Assembly: GCA_018064755.1 (NCBI GenBank)
Contig: JAGHUP010000003.1
Coordinates: 62,001 to 126,000 of the forward strand
Direction of reading: 5' to 3'
Length of the DNA: 64,000 nt
DNA from: Candidatus Crickella equi
Lineage (GTDB): Bacteria; Bacillota; Clostridia; Peptostreptococcales; Anaerovoracaceae
This document shows positions 25,742 to 35,598 of this stretch, in pieces. Position 1 is the stretch's first letter. The number at the start of each line of letters is the position of its first letter. The notes under the pieces were generated by a model. That model saw only the letters and a program-made list of their open reading frames with translations, did not search any database and had not been told where the DNA came from. Position numbers and translations under genes: made by a program.

Positions 25742-28700
25742 GTGTATTTTAAGCGCATAGAGATGCAGGGATTTAAGTCATTCGCTGACCCTGTAACAAT
25801 CGAACTGAATGATGGTGTTACCTGTATTATCGGTCCTAATGGAAGCGGTAAGAGTAATATTTCTGATGCTCTGAGATGGGTACTTGGTGAGCAGAGCTCC
25901 AAGCAGCTCCGTGGAAATAAGATGCAGGATGTTATCTTTGCTGGAACTGCAACTCGTAAGCCTAAGGGAATGGCTGAGGTTACTCTTGTTATCGATAACA
26001 CAACAGGAATTCTGCCTCTCGAGTACAACGAGGTTGCTGTAACACGTAGAATGTACCGCTCCGGTGAGAGTGAGTATATGATTAATGGCAATCAGTGCAG
26101 ACTTAGAGATATCAAGGAACTTTTCATGGATACCGGTATTGGAGTTGACGGATATTCAATTATCGGTCAGGGCAAAATCGCCGAAATCGTAAGTTCCAAG
26201 GGCGAAGATCGTCGTCAGATTTTCGAGGAGGCTGCAGGTGTTGTTCTCTACAAGTCCAGAAAAACTGAGGCTGAGAATAAGCTGAAGACTGCTACTGAAA
26301 ACCTTGATAGAGTTAAGGATATTATCAATGAAATTGAAGGCCGTATTGGTGGACTGAAAGAAGATAGCGAGAAAGCCACTGAATTTATTGGCCTGAGAGA
26401 TAGATATAAGAAGCTGGGTATCAATATTATTCTGCACAACCTTGAGAGCCTTGATAAGAGCGTTAAACAAGGTGCTATTGATCTTGAGGAACTGGAGAAT
26501 AAACTGACTGAAGCTACTAGTAAGAGCCAGGAGTTTGAGAATACTCTTGAGCAGTTCAGACTACAGGATGCAGAACTTAATGCTGAATTCAACCAGGCAA
26601 ATGAGGATCTCTTAGCAAAGGTTGAAGAACTTAATATTATTACAAGCGGTGGACAGCTCAATGCTGAGAGGCTTGCTAATATTGAGAAAAATCTCATTAG
26701 ACTTAATGATGCTATTAATGATGCTGAGGAGAAGCTCGAGTCTGAGAAGGCTCAGTTTGCTGAATTAGAGCAAAATGATAGCGATCTTAATTCTGCTATG
26801 AACAGCGTTAAGAACGAGTATGAACAGGCTGTAATTGCTTTCAATGAGCATACTTTCGAATCTAACAAGATTAATAGCGATATCGAGCAGTCTAAGGAAA
26901 GAATCATTGAGCTGAACAATACTAATGTCAGACTTAATGCTGAAATCCAGACACTTGAGAATTACAAGAAGACTCTAGCAGATAGAAAAGAGAGTCTAAA
27001 TGATGATTATAACGGCAAGGATGAGAAGGACGCAGAGAATAAGGCTCGTCTTGCTGAGATTGAAATTCAGTTGGCTGCCAAGGGCGATGAACTCGAAACT
27101 TCAAGAAAGTCTGTCTACGAGTTTTCAGACAAAATTCTTGCTGCCGGTAAGAAGATAGAAGAGATTAATGTTGAACTGGATGAGTTAACTGCTCAGACTA
27201 ACAGAGCTATTGCTCGTAAGAACACCATCGAAGAGATGGAACACAATTACGAGGGATATAACAGCGCTGTCAGGATGCTGATGCAGAAATCCATGGGTGG
27301 CATCCTCGGAACAGTATCCGATCTCATCACTGTTCCGAATGGCTACGAGGTAGCCATTGAGACAGCGCTCGGCAACAACCTTCAAAATATTGTCTGCAAG
27401 GATGATGCAAGTGCTAAATCAGCAATCAATTGGCTGAAGTCGGCTAGAGCAGGACGAGCAACATTCCTGCCGGTTGAATCAGTTCACGCTGACAGACTGC
27501 CTCTTGGCAATGATGTGAAGAATGCTAATGGTTTCATCGGTATTGCCAGTGAGATGGTAACAGCTGACAGTAAGTTTGATGAAATCGTTGATTATCTTCT
27601 GTGTAGAGTTATTATCGCCAAGACAATGGACGATGCCATCAAAATGTCTAAGATGAATGTTGGTGGATTCCGTATCGTTACAATTGACGGTGAAGTTATT
27701 AATTCATACGGAGCAATTACAGGCGGTAAATTCGCTAATAAGACAGCTAATCTTCTCGACCGTAAGAAGGAAATCGGAGAACTTTCTGCCAAGATTGATG
27801 ACTTTAACAGTAAGGCAGATGAGCTGAAGAATAGCCGTGAATCTGCTAGATCTGAGGAAAAGAAACTCACTGATGAGCGTGTTGCTCTGAATGAGAAGAT
27901 TCAGAAGCTTGAGATTGAGTATAACGTTCTTAAGACCGACAGAGATCATGCTAGTGACCTCGTTGATACAGATAGCGATGCTAATGCCAAGTACGAGAGT
28001 GAGATTAAGACTATTGCAGAAGATATCGAAAGAGCCGATGCAATGATCGCTAAGTATAGAACACAGATTGATGAGGCTGATAGCGAGGCTAAACAACTCG
28101 AGTCTGACGTTGAATCAATGATTGACAAGTCTGATGAATTCAAGGCTGTAATCGAGGAAGATAACGAGAAGATAGTTTCACTCAAGGTCAAGATGGGTGA
28201 GCAGGATACTAAGGTTCTTGCCCAGAACGAAATGATAGAACGAATCAGAGATACTATCACTGAGCTTGAGTCAGGTCTTGAAGATGATAAGAATTCAAGA
28301 GCTGATCTTGAACATCAGCGTAACCTTCTGACCAATAATTCAGCTGAGTCAGGCGAGAAGGAAGAGACTCTTAGAGCTGAGAAGAAGTCTCTTGAGGATA
28401 AGATTGAAGACCTTACTTCTAAGATGGACAAGAATAGACTTGATAACGAAGAGACTATTCGTGCACAGAAGTCTAATACTGAACAGCTTGAGCAGATTAG
28501 AGATGACAAGTACAAACTTGAAATTAAGAACGCTCGTAATGAAACTATGCTCGACACTCAGAAGGATAAGCTCTGGGAAGAATTCGAGGTTAGTTATGCC
28601 GAAGCCCTTGATATGAAGGATGATGATTTTGCCGTAACTGCAGGCAACAAGGAGTCTAGAGAAATCAAGCTCCGTATGGCTGAACTCGGTGATGTTAACA

Positions 28701-29293
28701 TCGGAGCTATCGAGGAATACAAGGCTGTTAGCAAGAGATATGAGTTCATGACTGCACAGGAAGCCGATATTACCAAGGCTATGAAGGAACTGAACGAGAT
28801 TATTACCAATATGGACAAGACTATTAGAGTAAAGTTCAAGGAGAATTTCGATCAGGTTGTTATCAACTTCGAGAAGTCATTCAAGGAACTCTTTGGTGGC
28901 GGTTATGCTGAGCTGAGACTTGAAGATGAGAATAATCCTCTCGAGTCAGGCATTGAGATTACAGCTCAGCCACCTGGAAAGAAACTTAAAAATATCAATC
29001 TGCTCTCCGGTGGTGAGAAGACGCTCACAGCAATTGCTCTGATGTTCGCCGTTCTCAAGGCCAAACCAACTCCATTTGTTATCCTCGATGAGGTTGAGGC
29101 TGCACTGGACGAGGTAAACATTGAGAGATTCTCAGGTTATCTAAGAGACTTTGATAATATTCAGTTTGCACTGATTACACACCAGAAGGCAACTATGGAA
29201 CACGCAGACGTACTCTATGGTGTAACAATGCCAGAACAGGGTATTTCCAAGATGCTTTCACTCAAACTCGGTGACGAATTTGATATAGATTAG
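25742..29293 (+). CDS. smc: Chromosome segregation protein SMC
   Basis: SMC is the ATPase core of the condensin that compacts and separates the chromosome. Walker A is GPNGSGKSN (about 32-40). Two long coiled coils (about 165-500 and 680-1000) surround the hinge (about 505-650). The C-terminal head carries the signature LLSGGEKTLTAIALM and Walker B ILDEVEAALDEVN. It has 1183 residues. The start is GTG immediately after the rnc stop, with GAAGGGAG upstream, and gives the usual MYFKRIEMQGFKSFAD start. Confidence 0.97.
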   Translation: MYFKRIEMQGFKSFADPVTIELNDGVTCIIGPNGSGKSNISDALRWVLGEQSSKQLRGNKMQDVIFAGTATRKPKGMAEVTLVIDNTTGILPLEYNEVAVTRRMYRSGESEYMINGNQCRLRDIKELFMDTGIGVDGYSIIGQGKIAEIVSSKGEDRRQIFEEAAGVVLYKSRKTEAENKLKTATENLDRVKDIINEIEGRIGGLKEDSEKATEFIGLRDRYKKLGINIILHNLESLDKSVKQGAIDLEELENKLTEATSKSQEFENTLEQFRLQDAELNAEFNQANEDLLAKVEELNIITSGGQLNAERLANIEKNLIRLNDAINDAEEKLESEKAQFAELEQNDSDLNSAMNSVKNEYEQAVIAFNEHTFESNKINSDIEQSKERIIELNNTNVRLNAEIQTLENYKKTLADRKESLNDDYNGKDEKDAENKARLAEIEIQLAAKGDELETSRKSVYEFSDKILAAGKKIEEINVELDELTAQTNRAIARKNTIEEMEHNYEGYNSAVRMLMQKSMGGILGTVSDLITVPNGYEVAIETALGNNLQNIVCKDDASAKSAINWLKSARAGRATFLPVESVHADRLPLGNDVKNANGFIGIASEMVTADSKFDEIVDYLLCRVIIAKTMDDAIKMSKMNVGGFRIVTIDGEVINSYGAITGGKFANKTANLLDRKKEIGELSAKIDDFNSKADELKNSRESARSEEKKLTDERVALNEKIQKLEIEYNVLKTDRDHASDLVDTDSDANAKYESEIKTIAEDIERADAMIAKYRTQIDEADSEAKQLESDVESMIDKSDEFKAVIEEDNEKIVSLKVKMGEQDTKVLAQNEMIERIRDTITELESGLEDDKNSRADLEHQRNLLTNNSAESGEKEETLRAEKKSLEDKIEDLTSKMDKNRLDNEETIRAQKSNTEQLEQIRDDKYKLEIKNARNETMLDTQKDKLWEEFEVSYAEALDMKDDDFAVTAGNKESREIKLRMAELGDVNIGAIEEYKAVSKRYEFMTAQEADITKAMKELNEIITNMDKTIRVKFKENFDQVVINFEKSFKELFGGGYAELRLEDENNPLESGIEITAQPPGKKLKNINLLSGGEKTLTAIALMFAVLKAKPTPFVILDEVEAALDEVNIERFSGYLRDFDNIQFALITHQKATMEHADVLYGVTMPEQGISKMLSLKLGDEFDID

Positions 29294-29302
29294 GAGTAAT
29301 TT

Positions 29303-30199
29303 ATGGGTTTATTTGATAAGAAAAATGCCTTCAGGAAGTTCATCGACAGCATTACTAATGTTGTTTACGACAATCCGGATCTGGGTCCAGAGTTCCTCGA
29401 AGAACTTCAGGAAGGATTAGTAATGTCTGATATCGGCATTGATACTTCAGACAAAATAATGGAGAAACTTAATAAGGTAATCACAGACAAGTACATCACT
29501 AAGGCTGACGGTATTAAGAATGAGCTGAAGGGTGTAATTGAGGAGATTATCGACAAGGGTGAGCGCAACAAAATGTCTGAGGACTATCCGCTTATTATCC
29601 TGATGATCGGAATCAACGGTGGTGGCAAGACAACTTCGATTGCCAAGCTGGCTCATATGTACAAGGAACAGGGTAAGAATGTTATCCTTGCAGCAGCAGA
29701 TACTTTCCGTGCAGCTGCAGCTGAGCAGCTCCAGACTTGGGGTGAGAGAGTTGGTTGCAGAGTTGTTGCACATGAAGAAGGTGCTGATCCAACATCTGTT
29801 ATTTATGACGCTATTCAGGCTGCCAAAGCGAGCAACGCTGATGTGCTCATCTGCGACACTGCGGGACGTCTTCAGAACAAGGTTAACCTGATGAAAGAAC
29901 TCGAGAAGATGAGTAAGGTCATCTCCAGAGAGTATCCTGAGGCAACACGTGAGAACATTCTTGTTCTTGATGCTACAACAGGTAAGAACGCAATCAGCCA
30001 GGCTGAGGAGTTCAACAATATTGCTGATATTACAGGAGTAATCCTGACTAAGATGGATGGAACTGCTAGAGGCGGTATCTCCATTACTGTTACAGACGAA
30101 TTTGATATGCCTATCAAGTTCATTGGAATGGGTGAAGGTATGAATGACATGATCCCATTTAATGCTAAGGAATTTGCGGAGGGAATTTTCGATGAGTAA
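29303..30199 (+). CDS. ftsY: Signal recognition particle receptor FtsY
   Basis: FtsY is the SRP receptor GTPase that docks ribosome-SRP complexes at the membrane. The N domain helical bundle is followed by the G domain with GINGGGKTTSIAKLA (about 103-117), AADTFRAAAAEQL, DTAGRLQN and TKMDGTARGG. At 298 residues it lacks the long acidic A domain of E. coli FtsY, as is common in Firmicutes. It follows smc in the conserved order and overlaps der by eight bases. Confidence 0.96.
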   Translation: MGLFDKKNAFRKFIDSITNVVYDNPDLGPEFLEELQEGLVMSDIGIDTSDKIMEKLNKVITDKYITKADGIKNELKGVIEEIIDKGERNKMSEDYPLIILMIGINGGGKTTSIAKLAHMYKEQGKNVILAAADTFRAAAAEQLQTWGERVGCRVVAHEEGADPTSVIYDAIQAAKASNADVLICDTAGRLQNKVNLMKELEKMSKVISREYPEATRENILVLDATTGKNAISQAEEFNNIADITGVILTKMDGTARGGISITVTDEFDMPIKFIGMGEGMNDMIPFNAKEFAEGIFDE

Positions 30200-31520
30200 G
30201 CCAATTATGGCCATTGTTGGTAGACCTAATGTTGGAAAATCAACATTCTTTAATAGATTGGTTGGTGAGAGAAGGGCCATCGTTGAAGATATCCCTGGAG
30301 TTACCAGAGACCGTATTTATGCTGAGGCTGAATGGCAGGGCAAGGAGTTCGGCATCATCGATACTGGAGGTATCGAGGTTAGAACTGACGACATAATTCT
30401 CTCTCAGATGAGAGATCAGGCCGTAATGGCTATGGATATGGCTGACGTCATTTTGTTCATGGTAGACGGCAAAGAAGGCCTTACAACAGCAGATAGAGAA
30501 GTGGCTACAATGCTGCGTAGAACGGGCAAAGAAGTAATCCTCGTTGTTAACAAGGTTGATAAACCAAGTAACGAATGGGATGCTGTAATGGATTTCTATG
30601 AGCTGGGAGTTGGAGAACCAATTGCCATTTCAGCGGCTAATATGCTGAATATGGGCGATCTCTTGGATCGCATCGTTGCTGGATTCCCTGAGGATTGCTG
30701 GGAACGTGATGAAGAGAGAACCAGCATTGCCATTATTGGTAAGCCTAATGTTGGAAAGTCTTCTCTGGTTAACGCACTTACCAAGCAGAACCGTGTTATC
30801 GTTAGCCCGATAGCCGGAACAACAAGAGACACTATTGATACACCTTTCGAGTACGAAGGCAATGCATATACTCTGATTGATACAGCCGGTCTTCGTAAGA
30901 AGTCCAAAGTTCACGACAGCATTGAAAAATTCAGTGTAATTCGTGCGGTTGCGGCTATCGAAAGATGCGATATATGTATATTGATGATCGATGCAGTTGA
31001 AGGACTGACAGAACAGGACAAAAAGATTGCAGGCTATGCACATGAGGCAGGCAAAGGCCTTATGGTTGTAGTTAACAAGTGGGATCTTATCGAGAAAGAA
31101 ACCAATACTATGCGTGACTACGAGCGTAAGATCAAGGCCGAATTACTCTTCGCAAGCTATGCGCCTGTTTTGTTCGTATCAGTCCTCAATAAGCAGAGAA
31201 TCTTCGATATTATTGCCAAGGCTGCTAAGATTGCTGAGAACCGCGAGCAGCGTATCACTACAGGCAAACTTAACAGCATTCTGGAGGACGCTATCATGAT
31301 GAGACAGCCACCTTCAGACAAGGGCAGACGACTTAAGATTTATTATGGAACACAGGTAAATGTCAAGCCGCCATTATTCTCCTTCAGTATCAATGACAGA
31401 GAGCTGATGCATTTCTCATATGCCAGATATCTGGAGAACAAGATCCGCGAAGCCTATGACTTCGAGGGTACATCTGTAAAATTCATATGGAACGAGAGAA
31501 GAGGCAAGGATAATGTTTAG
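30192..31520 (+). CDS. der: Ribosome-associated GTPase Der (EngA)
   Basis: Der is a double GTPase needed for 50S subunit assembly. Two consecutive G domains carry GRPNVGKSTFFNRL (about 8-21) and GKPNVGKSSLVNAL (about 185-198), each with NKxD motifs, followed by the C-terminal KH-like domain. The ATG at 30192 overlaps the ftsY stop and is preceded by GGAGG eight bases upstream; it gives 442 residues, the usual size. Its last eight bases overlap plsY. Confidence 0.96.
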   Translation: MSKPIMAIVGRPNVGKSTFFNRLVGERRAIVEDIPGVTRDRIYAEAEWQGKEFGIIDTGGIEVRTDDIILSQMRDQAVMAMDMADVILFMVDGKEGLTTADREVATMLRRTGKEVILVVNKVDKPSNEWDAVMDFYELGVGEPIAISAANMLNMGDLLDRIVAGFPEDCWERDEERTSIAIIGKPNVGKSSLVNALTKQNRVIVSPIAGTTRDTIDTPFEYEGNAYTLIDTAGLRKKSKVHDSIEKFSVIRAVAAIERCDICILMIDAVEGLTEQDKKIAGYAHEAGKGLMVVVNKWDLIEKETNTMRDYERKIKAELLFASYAPVLFVSVLNKQRIFDIIAKAAKIAENREQRITTGKLNSILEDAIMMRQPPSDKGRRLKIYYGTQVNVKPPLFSFSINDRELMHFSYARYLENKIREAYDFEGTSVKFIWNERRGKDNV

Positions 31521-32139
31521 TACAATTATTAAGAGCGTTTTTGTAGCTATTGTTGCTTATTTACTTGGAAACATCAGTCCTGCAAGGATTATCTCAAAAA
31601 TCTACGGAGTAGATATTACCGCTGAAGGAAGTGGTAATCCTGGCACTACTAATGTAATTAGAACACTGGGACTTAAGGCAGGTCTTCTTACACTGTTGGT
31701 TGATGCACTTAAGGGCTATATTGCAGTTAAATTTGGTTTTGCATTCGCATGGCCTGTAGGAGAGTATGTAGCGTTCGTATTCGTTATTATCGGACATTGC
31801 TTCCCATACTTCTATAAATTCAAGGGTGGCAAGGGCGTTGCTGCAGCACTTGGAGCAGCAATTGCACTCAACTGGCCATCTGCTATGCTTGCAATTTTCT
31901 TCGGAGTAATAGTGCTTCTTATAGATAAGAGAATGTCAGTTGCATCTCTCAGTGCTGCAATTCTGTATCCAATCCTGATGTTCTTCATTGCAAGAGAGAT
32001 TACAATCTTCGCTTTGCTCGTTGCAGCATTTATCGTTTACACTCATATTCCTAATATCAAGAGGATTAGAGCAGGCGAGGAACCAAAGCTTGAGATTGGA
32101 AAGAAAATTAAAGAGTTTAAGGAAAAGAATTCAAAGTGA
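31513..32139 (+). CDS. plsY: Acyl-phosphate glycerol-3-phosphate acyltransferase PlsY
   Basis: PlsY is a membrane enzyme that transfers the acyl group from acyl-phosphate (made by PlsX) to glycerol-3-phosphate. The 208-residue protein has about five to six transmembrane segments. Motif 1 is GSGNPGTTNVIRTLG (about 37-51), motif 2 includes GHCFPYFYKFKGGKGVAAALG (about 93-113), and a later loop completes the site. The start overlaps the der stop, and its stop overlaps the GTG of miaB. Confidence 0.95.
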   Translation: MFSTIIKSVFVAIVAYLLGNISPARIISKIYGVDITAEGSGNPGTTNVIRTLGLKAGLLTLLVDALKGYIAVKFGFAFAWPVGEYVAFVFVIIGHCFPYFYKFKGGKGVAAALGAAIALNWPSAMLAIFFGVIVLLIDKRMSVASLSAAILYPILMFFIAREITIFALLVAAFIVYTHIPNIKRIRAGEEPKLEIGKKIKEFKEKNSK

Positions 32140-33461
32140 AGACATATCATATCATTACATACGGATGTCAGATGAATGAACACGACTCTGAGAATATAGC
32201 AGGATTGCTAGAAGCTCAGGGCTATGTTTATTGTGAAGACGAATATAAAGCTGATTTAGTTGTAATGAATACTTGCAGCGTCAGAGAGAATGCCGATAAT
32301 AGATTTTTCGGCGTTCTTGGTACCTTCAAAAAACGCAAGAAACAGAATCCTGATTTCATTCTCTGTGTATGCGGATGCATGCCACAGCAGCCAAGAATTG
32401 TTGAGAAGATAAGGCAAGCATTTTCATGGGTAGATATCGTATTCGGAACTCAGAATATCGGCAAGTTCCCTGAACTTCTTGAAAAGAGGCTTAAGACAGG
32501 TAAGAAGCAGTACGCAATTGTAGATAATAATCCTCATATCGAAGAGGAAGAGATGCATCCTAAGAGATTATTCAAGCACAAAGCTCTGGTAAATATCACT
32601 TATGGTTGCAATAATTTCTGTACATACTGCATTGTTCCTTACACACGCGGTCGTGAGAAGAGCAGAAAACTCGGCGATGTAGTTGCTGAGATTAAATGTC
32701 TCGTTGCTGATGGCGTTAAAGAGATAATGATTCTCGGTCAGAATGTTGACTCTTACAAGGACATTGAGGGTAATAATTTTGCGACACTGCTGAAGGCAAT
32801 TAATGAGATTGAAGGTCTTGAGAGAATTAGATTTATGACTTCTCACCCTAAGGATATTAGTGATGAGATGATTGAGTGCTTCAAGACTTGCGATAAACTC
32901 TGCCACAATATTCATCTCCCAATTCAGTCAGGTAGTGATGTTGTTCTTAAGAGAATGAACAGACATTATGATCTGGCTAAGTATATGAGCATTGTAGATA
33001 AGTTAAGAGCTGCATGTCCTGATATTTCAATATCTACGGATATTATTGTTGGATTCCCTGGCGAGACGGAAGAGGACTTCGAACAGACGCTGGAAGCGGT
33101 TGCAAGAGTAAGATACGATTCTGCTTTTACCTTCCTCTATTCACCAAGAGAGGGAACTCCTGCAGCTCGTTATGAAGATCAGATTCCTGAAGAAATCAAA
33201 CACAAGAGATTCGATAGATTAGTTGATCTTGTTAATGAGTGTTCGCTTGAGAAGAACGCCACATATGTTGGCAAGACATATGACGTTCTTGTCGAGGGTG
33301 CAAGCAAGAATGACGAGTCTACTTATGGGGGAAGAACTAACGACTTTAAATTGGTTAACTTCACTTCAAATAAGAAGCCTGAAGAAATCATTGGAACTAC
33401 TGTTAAAGTGCTGATAACTGAGAGTAAGACTTTCAGCCTTGACGGTAAAGAGGTAATTTAA
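32136..33461 (+). CDS. miaB: tRNA-2-methylthio-N6-isopentenyladenosine37 synthase MiaB
   Basis: MiaB adds the methylthio group to i6A37 in tRNAs. Three N-terminal Cys (11, 47, 81) bind one 4Fe-4S cluster. The radical SAM cluster is C158-x3-C162-x2-C165 in YGCNNFCTYCIVPYTRGRE, and a C-terminal TRAM domain follows. The start is GTG inside the plsY stop (GTGA overlap). It has 441 residues, and the VRENADNRFFG wording points to MiaB rather than MtaB or RimO. Confidence 0.93.
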   Translation: MKTYHIITYGCQMNEHDSENIAGLLEAQGYVYCEDEYKADLVVMNTCSVRENADNRFFGVLGTFKKRKKQNPDFILCVCGCMPQQPRIVEKIRQAFSWVDIVFGTQNIGKFPELLEKRLKTGKKQYAIVDNNPHIEEEEMHPKRLFKHKALVNITYGCNNFCTYCIVPYTRGREKSRKLGDVVAEIKCLVADGVKEIMILGQNVDSYKDIEGNNFATLLKAINEIEGLERIRFMTSHPKDISDEMIECFKTCDKLCHNIHLPIQSGSDVVLKRMNRHYDLAKYMSIVDKLRAACPDISISTDIIVGFPGETEEDFEQTLEAVARVRYDSAFTFLYSPREGTPAARYEDQIPEEIKHKRFDRLVDLVNECSLEKNATYVGKTYDVLVEGASKNDESTYGGRTNDFKLVNFTSNKKPEEIIGTTVKVLITESKTFSLDGKEVI

Positions 33462-34834
33462 TGAAGCTAAGATTCTATCTGGCCATGTGGATGGCCAAAT
33501 TATCAATAGTGGCACTTAAGCTGACAGGTCATAACGGAACAGACTTTCCGGGAACTGTTGCTCTTAAGATTTGCCCAAGATTTATGAAATACGTTCAGAA
33601 GCCTGGCAAAATCATCGGCATTACAGGAACTAACGGTAAGACAACTATTACCAATCTTGTAATTGATATGCTAGCTGCAGACGGCATTAGTGTTCTTGAG
33701 AATAACAAGGGATCAAATACCCTTAGCGGTATTGTTTCCAGTTTTGTTTATGGCTGTAATGCGTTCGGAACATGCAAGTATGATACGGCCGTTCTTGAGA
33801 TAGATGAGAGAACTTCAAGAGTTCTGTTTGGTGATCTTGAACCTGATATTCTTCTAATTAATAATCTTACAAGAGATTCATTTATGAGAAATGCTCATCC
33901 TGAATTCATTGCCAAGATTCTTACAGATAATATGCCTGCCAAGACCAAACTCATCTTGAACGGTGATGATCTCATCACCGCCAATGTAGCCCCGACTAAC
34001 GAGAGGGTGTATTTTGGCATTGACGTGATGGATACAGATGTACAGAAGTGCGTTAATCTTATCAATGATATGCAGATCTGTCCGCATTGCGCAAGCGTGT
34101 TGCAGTATGAATATCTGAGATATCATCACATCGGTAAAGCTTATTGCCCAAATTGTGGATTTAAGTCACCAGAGTGTGAGTATAGGGGACATGATGTTAA
34201 TCTCAAGAAGATGAACATTAAAATTGATACGCCTGAAGGAAAGAATACTTTCAGACTTTTGAATGAAAACGTTTTCAATATTTACAACGTTGTTGCTCTT
34301 GTAGCAGTGATGACAGAACTTGGTTACAAGCCTAAGAAGATTGCTGAGCTGATGAAGGGCATTGAAATTGTAGCCAGCAGATATGATGTAATTGAGGTTG
34401 GCAAATATAGAATCGTAAAGCAGATGTCCAAGGAGAAGAATGCTCTGGCATCTTCTCGTGTTTTCGACAGTATCTCAACCAAACCTAACAAGAAGGAATT
34501 AATCTTTGCCATGAATTGTCGTGGCGATGAGAAAACTTGGACTGAGAATGCTGCTTGGATGTACGATTGCGATTTCGAGTTCTTGAATGATGACTCAATT
34601 AATAACATCGTTTGTACCGGACCAAGAAGATATGACTACAAGCTGAGATTGATGCTTGCGGGATTTGATGAGAAGAAGATTTCTCTTGCTCCAACAGAGC
34701 TTGAAGCGGCTAAATATCTTAAGCTTGAGGAGCCTGAAGATGTATATGTTCTCTATGGAACAATTACTATTGATATAGCAGAACAGCTGATTCCGATTGT
34801 TGAGCAGGAAATCAGAGAGAGGGGGAAGAACTAA
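33461..34834 (+). CDS. murT: MurT-like Mur ligase, lipid II isoglutaminyl synthase subunit
   Basis: MurT and GatD together amidate the D-Glu of lipid II to D-isoglutamine. This 457-residue protein has the Mur ligase ATP site GITGTNGKTTITN (about 53-65), an inserted four-Cys zinc ribbon (C207, C210, C229, C232) that marks MurT, and the C-terminal DUF1727 region. In that region the usual NDNxADGxDxSWxWD-like motif (from memory of the family) reads NCRGDEKTWTENAAWMYD (352-369), so it is divergent. It overlaps both miaB and the gatD-like gene by one base. Confidence 0.85.
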   Translation: MKLRFYLAMWMAKLSIVALKLTGHNGTDFPGTVALKICPRFMKYVQKPGKIIGITGTNGKTTITNLVIDMLAADGISVLENNKGSNTLSGIVSSFVYGCNAFGTCKYDTAVLEIDERTSRVLFGDLEPDILLINNLTRDSFMRNAHPEFIAKILTDNMPAKTKLILNGDDLITANVAPTNERVYFGIDVMDTDVQKCVNLINDMQICPHCASVLQYEYLRYHHIGKAYCPNCGFKSPECEYRGHDVNLKKMNIKIDTPEGKNTFRLLNENVFNIYNVVALVAVMTELGYKPKKIAELMKGIEIVASRYDVIEVGKYRIVKQMSKEKNALASSRVFDSISTKPNKKELIFAMNCRGDEKTWTENAAWMYDCDFEFLNDDSINNIVCTGPRRYDYKLRLMLAGFDEKKISLAPTELEAAKYLKLEEPEDVYVLYGTITIDIAEQLIPIVEQEIRERGKN

Positions 34835-35598
34835 TGAAGATTGAAGTTTTGTTCCCTGAAATCTGTAATCTTTACGGAGATCTTGGTAATGTTCGCTACC
34901 TCAAGCAGTCTCTTGATAATGCAGTAAGGCTATCAGATGGTGCGCCTATTTATGATGTTGAAATTATTGAGACGCATCTCACTGACAAGCCATTGTTCCT
35001 GCGTGAGAAGCCAGATCTTATTTATATGGGTACTATGACTGAAAATGGTCAGAAACTCGTTATTAAGAAGCTCTCACAGTACAAGGAACAGCTGAAGAAA
35101 TGCATTGATGAAGGTGTTAACTTCCTTGTAACCGGTAATGCTGTTGAAGTATTCGGAAACGCTATCATCGAAGACGGTGAAGAAGTTGCACAGGGTCTTG
35201 GTCTTGTTGATATCGAGACAAGAAGATCATCGCTTGACAGGTATAACTGTCTGTATGTTGGAGACTTCGACGCAGGTGATGAGGAACCACTTAAGGTAGT
35301 TGGTTACAAGAGTTTGTTCGGCTTCATCTATGGAAATGACGTAGAGAATAATGAGATTGAGACTGTTGTAGGATATGGCTCCAATCTTGAGACTAAGAAA
35401 GAGGGCATTCGCATTAATAATTTCGTAGCTACTCAGTTGATCGGACCACTGCTGCCACTAAATCCACTACTAACAAAGTGGTATATGAATGTCGTGTTTG
35501 AGGTTGGATTCGAGCCTGCCTGCAGTGAAGCTGCATTAGAAGCATACCAGGCAAGACTTGATGAGTATATGACTCCGGGAAAGGGTTGGAAATACTAA
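34834..35598 (+). CDS. GatD-like glutamine amidotransferase, catalytic Cys and His missing
   Basis: This 254-residue protein fits the GatD family: it starts KIEVLFPEICNLYGDLGNVRYL, follows murT directly, and aligns along its length. GatD takes ammonia from glutamine using a Cys in ICGGYQ and a His in TYLHGP. Here the first motif reads VTGNAV (Thr100 at the Cys position) and the second reads TQLIGP (Ile203 at the His position). The GGGSDREQ-like stretch also reads MGTMTENGQ. The glutaminase site therefore appears dead, while the fold and the pairing with MurT are kept. The reading frame is intact and coupled at both ends. Another divergent nucleophile cannot be excluded. Confidence 0.75.
   Translation: MKIEVLFPEICNLYGDLGNVRYLKQSLDNAVRLSDGAPIYDVEIIETHLTDKPLFLREKPDLIYMGTMTENGQKLVIKKLSQYKEQLKKCIDEGVNFLVTGNAVEVFGNAIIEDGEEVAQGLGLVDIETRRSSLDRYNCLYVGDFDAGDEEPLKVVGYKSLFGFIYGNDVENNEIETVVGYGSNLETKKEGIRINNFVATQLIGPLLPLNPLLTKWYMNVVFEVGFEPACSEAALEAYQARLDEYMTPGKGWKY

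Noticed and set aside
29447-30280. Minus-strand open frame of 277 codons opposite ftsY and der
   Set aside because: It is fully antisense to two highly conserved GTPase genes, has no ribosome binding site of note and no recognisable motif. Long antisense frames are expected from the codon bias of these genes.
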